Assembly: GCA_001600635.1 (NCBI GenBank) | Contig: BCKL01000025.1 | Coordinates: forward strand, 340,790 to 404,789 | DNA length: 64,000 bases | Source of the DNA: Leucosporidium creatinivorum | Lineage: Eukaryota; Basidiomycota; Microbotryomycetes; Leucosporidiales; Leucosporidiaceae | Direction: 5' to 3' | In this document: positions 61,198 through 64,000 of the stretch, piece after piece | Layout: the number at the start of each line of letters is the position of its first letter | How positions within the stretch are numbered: the first letter of the stretch is position 1 | Notes under the pieces: generated by a model | Databases searched by the model: none | What the model was told of the DNA's origin: nothing | The model's input: the letters and a program-made list of their open reading frames with translations, nothing else | Translations under genes and position numbers: made by a program

Positions 61198-62484
61198 ATG
61201 GTAGGACTACAGTGTTCCTGCTATTTCGCTACCCTGCCTTACGCTCTTCCCTTGCTCCTGCTCCCCTCCCTCCCAGAGCACCGTCAACAAGGTCACCAAG
61301 GAAACGAGGACTCGCGAGTTTGTCGAGGTTACGGGAGCTACGTGAGTTCGCCGTGCTCAAGTGCAGATCTTCTCGCCTATCCCTCGTTGCTCATACCCGT
61401 CTTCTGCACTTGGCCAGAGCGAGCGAAGCGGGCCGTTTCCTCAAAGCGACCTCATGGCGTCTGGAAGCAGCTCTCGACGCCTTCTACAACGATGCAGCTG
61501 CCGTGAGGGCCGCTGATCTCCACCGCGAGCAGAGCACTGGCGGGGCCTCGGTGCGTAACCTCGAGAAGCTGTGGGAGCGATATCGAGGTGAGTTGAGCAG
61601 GTCGGCCTCGCGCATCAGCAGTCCCGCCGTACTGACCACCGCTTGCCCATAAGATCCCAAGCAAGTCGACGAGACTGGGATCGACGGTACGATTCTCTAC
61701 TGCCAGGATCTCGGCGTGGAGCCAGAGGACGTCGTCATGCTCGCTGTCGCCTGGTTGACCAAGGCGCCGACGATGGGACGCTTCGCCAAGAAGGGATGGA
61801 TTGATGGGTGGAAAGAGGTTCGGTATGTGCACGCTGAGCCCGTCCGAGACCTTGCTGCTCCTCGGCTGACGACTTGCTTCTCGCTCTCAGAAAGGACACG
61901 CTCGACCAACAGCGCGCATACGTCGGCCGCTTGAGGTCCGACTTGCAGCAGCCCGAGACGTTCCGCAAAGTATACAACTTCACGTTCGACTACGCCAAGA
62001 CCGAAGGGCAGAAGAGCATGCGTAAGCCGAGCTTCTATGGCTTCGGCGATCGCGGCGCTCATATCTCGGGCCTTCCCCCCTGCAGAACTCGAGATTGCGC
62101 ACGAGCTTTGGAACCTTCTGATCCCACTCGACCCCGACTCGACCTTTTCCGCAACACATCTCACTTGGTGGCAAGACTTTTTGGTCCAGCGAGGGAGCAA
62201 GGCCGTTTCGAAAGATACCTGGAATCTGGTGAGTTCGACCACGTCTACCTCAGCTGAGCTCAGACTGCCGACGCTAACCTACTTTCACCCAGTTCCTCGA
62301 GTTCACCCGTGTCATCGACTCCGCGTTCGAGCAGCATGACGAGGAAGGTGCGCGCTGGCCACCTTTCCCTTCTTCGCTGCCTCGCTGACCGCCTGCTTTA
62401 CCAGCGGCATGGCCTTCTCTCATCGACGACTTTGTCGAGTATGCCCGGGAAAAGACTCGCTTGACGGGAATGGACGTCTCGTGA
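61198..62484 (+). CDS. DCN1: Dcn1-like cullin neddylation protein
   Basis: Eight exons: 61198-61200 (ATG only), 61277-61341, 61418-61587, 61654-61822, 61891-62021, 62086-62228, 62293-62347, 62405-62484; about 271 residues. The N-terminal part is a UBA-like domain (TREFVEVTGATASEAGRFLK...LDAFYND). The rest is the PONY domain (TILYCQDLGVEPEDVVMLAV, MGRFAKKGWIDGW, HLTWWQDFLVQRG, TWNLFLEFTRVID, WPSLIDDFVEYA), which binds cullin and Ubc12 to promote Nedd8 transfer in SCF-type ligases. The ATG is directly followed by GTAGGA, and the next exon (STVNKVTKE) starts after CTCCCAG. The start codon is therefore split from the rest of the coding sequence, because no ATG occurs before the domain otherwise. 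Confidence 0.85.
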
Positions 62485-62793
62485 GCTCGGCGAGACGTTC
62501 AGATTAGTTGGAGTCGACCGAGAGCGCTGTACAGGACAAGATGCCTTCTCTTGAACGAGCAGCAACGAGAGAGCTACAGTAGGCGAAGCTCCTTCATTGT
62601 CGAACTGCTTAAAGAGCCAAGCGACCGCGAGCTGCTCATGTCCTCCGCTTGGAAGGGGCAAGTCGAAGTTCGAAGTTCGCTCTCTACTCTTCGCTTCCTC
62701 CCGCTCGCTTCCCCTCTGCTTACGGTGCGGCTCGCTCTTGCTAGAGTGGTGCAGCTTATCGTCTCGAAACTCATCCATTTGCACGTCGCAGCC
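62485..62793. promoter_or_regulatory. URA5 upstream region
   Basis: 309 bp between the DCN1 stop and the URA5 ATG. The frame is open upstream of the URA5 ATG, but there is no conserved sequence before MATSSTSTDY. No binding site is assigned. Confidence 0.4.
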
Positions 62794-63525
62794 ATGGCCA
62801 CCTCTTCGACTTCGACCGACTACGCCTCGACGCTAATCGCCCTCTCGCTGTCGTCCTCGCAACCCATCCTTCGCTTTGGCACCTACACTCTCAAGTCGGG
62901 TCGCCAATCGCCCTACTTCTTCAATTTTGGCCTCTTCAACACCGGAGCTCTCCTGCATTCGCTCACCTCCGCTTTTGCCGACGCCATTCTCGCATCTTAC
63001 CCCTCCATCGGCCTTCCCTCGGCGACTGATGCGCCGGAAGTGCTCTTCGGCCCTGCCTACAAAGGTATCCCACTCGTCGCCGCCATTTCTACCGAGCTCG
63101 CCCGCCGCGGCCGCGACGTAGGCTATTGCTACAACCGCAAGGAGGCCAAAACGCACGGCGAGGGGGGATCCATGGTCGGCGCTTCGCTGGTCGGCAAGAG
63201 GGTCCTTGTCGTCGACGACGTAATCACCGCCGGCACTGCTATCCGCGAAGCTCATCGCTTCGTCGTGGCTGCAGGCGGCCTCACCGTCGGCATCGTTGAG
63301 GCGCTCGACCGGGAGGAGAAGGGTGCTGGGGAGCTCAGTACGGTGCAGGAGGTGGAGAAGGAGCTGGGAGTGAGCGTCGTCAGCGTCGTCAAGATGCGTG
63401 ACATTGTCAACTGGCTCGGCGAGCAGGGTCGTGAGGAGGAGATGTCGGCTATGGAGGAGTATCGCAAGGTGTATGGATGTGCTCTGGTGAGCCCGAGAGT
63501 CTATCGTGCGGATGATCACCATTAA
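62794..63525 (+). CDS. URA5: Orotate phosphoribosyltransferase
   Basis: A single exon of 243 residues, notable here because nearly every other gene has introns. It makes orotidine 5'-phosphate from orotate and PRPP in cytosolic pyrimidine synthesis. Typical segments: ILRFGTYTLKSGRQSPYFFN, VLFGPAYKGIPLVAA, YCYNRKEAKTHGEGG (flexible catalytic loop) and the PRPP-binding VLVVDDVITAGTAIREA. The C-terminus (EMSAMEEYRKVYG) is the usual fungal end. The ATG at 62794 is supported by the position of the first conserved segment. It is complete and normal in length. Confidence 0.93.
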   Translation: MATSSTSTDYASTLIALSLSSSQPILRFGTYTLKSGRQSPYFFNFGLFNTGALLHSLTSAFADAILASYPSIGLPSATDAPEVLFGPAYKGIPLVAAISTELARRGRDVGYCYNRKEAKTHGEGGSMVGASLVGKRVLVVDDVITAGTAIREAHRFVVAAGGLTVGIVEALDREEKGAGELSTVQEVEKELGVSVVSVVKMRDIVNWLGEQGREEEMSAMEEYRKVYGCALVSPRVYRADDHH

Positions 63526-63821
63526 CTCTCCTTCCTTTCGCAGTAGGACGCTCTAAGCTTTCTTGCTCGGTTGCAGTGCTCAAGCTCGCCCGTTCTCGGC
63601 TCGGGGAACACGTATGACCGCCGCCGAGGCATCAGTCCCATGACTGAAGGAGAGCAGGATAGTAAGAGAAAAGGACCGGCCAGCACTTTCGTCGGCCCTG
63701 GAGCGATTTGCTCTTCTCGAAAGACCGCCCGGCGGCTCGGCGATGATACTCGAGCCCTACTCGGGCCTGCGACGATGAGAGATCCGGCGGCGAGTTCACC
63801 CGTGCGCTTTCTTGCCAACAG

Positions 63822-63993
63822 CTTCCCATCTATGAGTCGCCTACACCTCCCGCCACCCTCGAAGCTGCCCCTTCGCCCCTCCAAGAGGAGGTCGGCCAGG
63901 CGCGGCGCTTCCTTCAGTCCAACTACGACGCTCTCCACTTGCACGCTCGAGCCGGCGCTCAGCAGTGGATCGGGTGGGAGAACACGGCCGAAG
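63822..63993 (+). CDS. MICOS complex subunit Mic26/Mic27-like (apolipoprotein O family), partial
   Basis: One internal exon is visible, after a TTGCCAACAG acceptor and before a GTGAGCT donor at the window edge. It encodes LPIYESPTPPATLEAAPSPL and FLQSNYDALHLHARAGAQQW followed by IGWENTAEG. The L-P-I-Y-x-x-P start and the Y-x(n)-W-I-G pattern match fungal Mic26/Mic27 proteins of the mitochondrial inner membrane. The upstream exon(s) with the start codon must lie between 63526 and 63821 but could not be fixed with confidence. The rest lies outside the window. Confidence 0.6.
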
Positions 63994-64000
63994 GTGAGCT

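Noticed and set aside
1-64000. CRISPR arrays, rRNA genes, prokaryotic-type operons
   Set aside because: None seen. The window is intron-rich nuclear DNA of a fungus, and repeats with regular spacers are absent.

Overview
The window is nuclear DNA from a GC-rich fungus. Most introns are 45-100 bp, usually with GTGAGT/GTAAGT/GTACGT-type donors, a CTGAC or CTGAT branch site and a CAG acceptor. Coding sequence is intron-dense (CHO2 has 19 exons, TFC3 has 15). This intron style together with the protein set best fits a basidiomycete yeast or dimorphic fungus, probably Pucciniomycotina (Microbotryomycetes-like). That placement is an inference from style, not a database result.

Layout. 0-4 kb: the 3' end of an unidentified basic protein gene, then the first pair (A1, B1) of an unrecognised multigene family. 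5-8.4 kb: an AIF-like oxidoreductase with a damaged Rieske domain. 8.4-10.9 kb: non-coding. 10.9-16.2 kb: a C2H2 transcription factor and a GPI-type cell-surface protein whose gene holds a 1.4-kb intron. 16.7-17.7 kb: family member B3. 18.5-25.9 kb: a BAR-SH3 protein, an OTU protease, a single-pass membrane protein and a mitochondrial-type RNase III protein. 26.5-27.0 kb: a small inverted-repeat transposon with a partial inverted copy at 20.7-20.9 kb. 28.0-30.3 kb: a METTL13-like methyltransferase and family member A3. 30.5-39.3 kb: the very large TFC3 (TFIIIC) gene, divergent from VPS36 (39.6-41.8 kb). 42.2-48.3 kb: a second A-B pair (A2, B2), IPI3 and A4. 49-64 kb: a dense housekeeping block of bS16m, CHO2, prefoldin 3, MRD1, SRP9, LCL3, DCN1, URA5 and the start of a MICOS subunit gene.

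The most unusual content is the seven-copy family (A1, B1, B3, A3, A2, B2, A4). Members share an FYGVW-type N-terminus, an F-box-like PEEVW helix, a CxxC plus W..W..P.C cysteine cluster, one phase-0 intron at the same place and a C-terminal W/C motif. I do not recognise the family. An A-B pair including its intergenic DNA has been duplicated about 40 kb away, and the two pairs have decayed reciprocally: A1 and B2 are intact, while B1 and A2 carry frameshifts. The other genes are individually recognisable housekeeping functions (Pol III transcription, ribosome biogenesis, mitochondrial translation, ESCRT-II, phosphatidylcholine synthesis, cullin neddylation, pyrimidine synthesis) and do not form an obvious pathway cluster.

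Exon boundaries were assigned by eye from splice consensus, reading-frame continuity and family homology. No computation or search was run.
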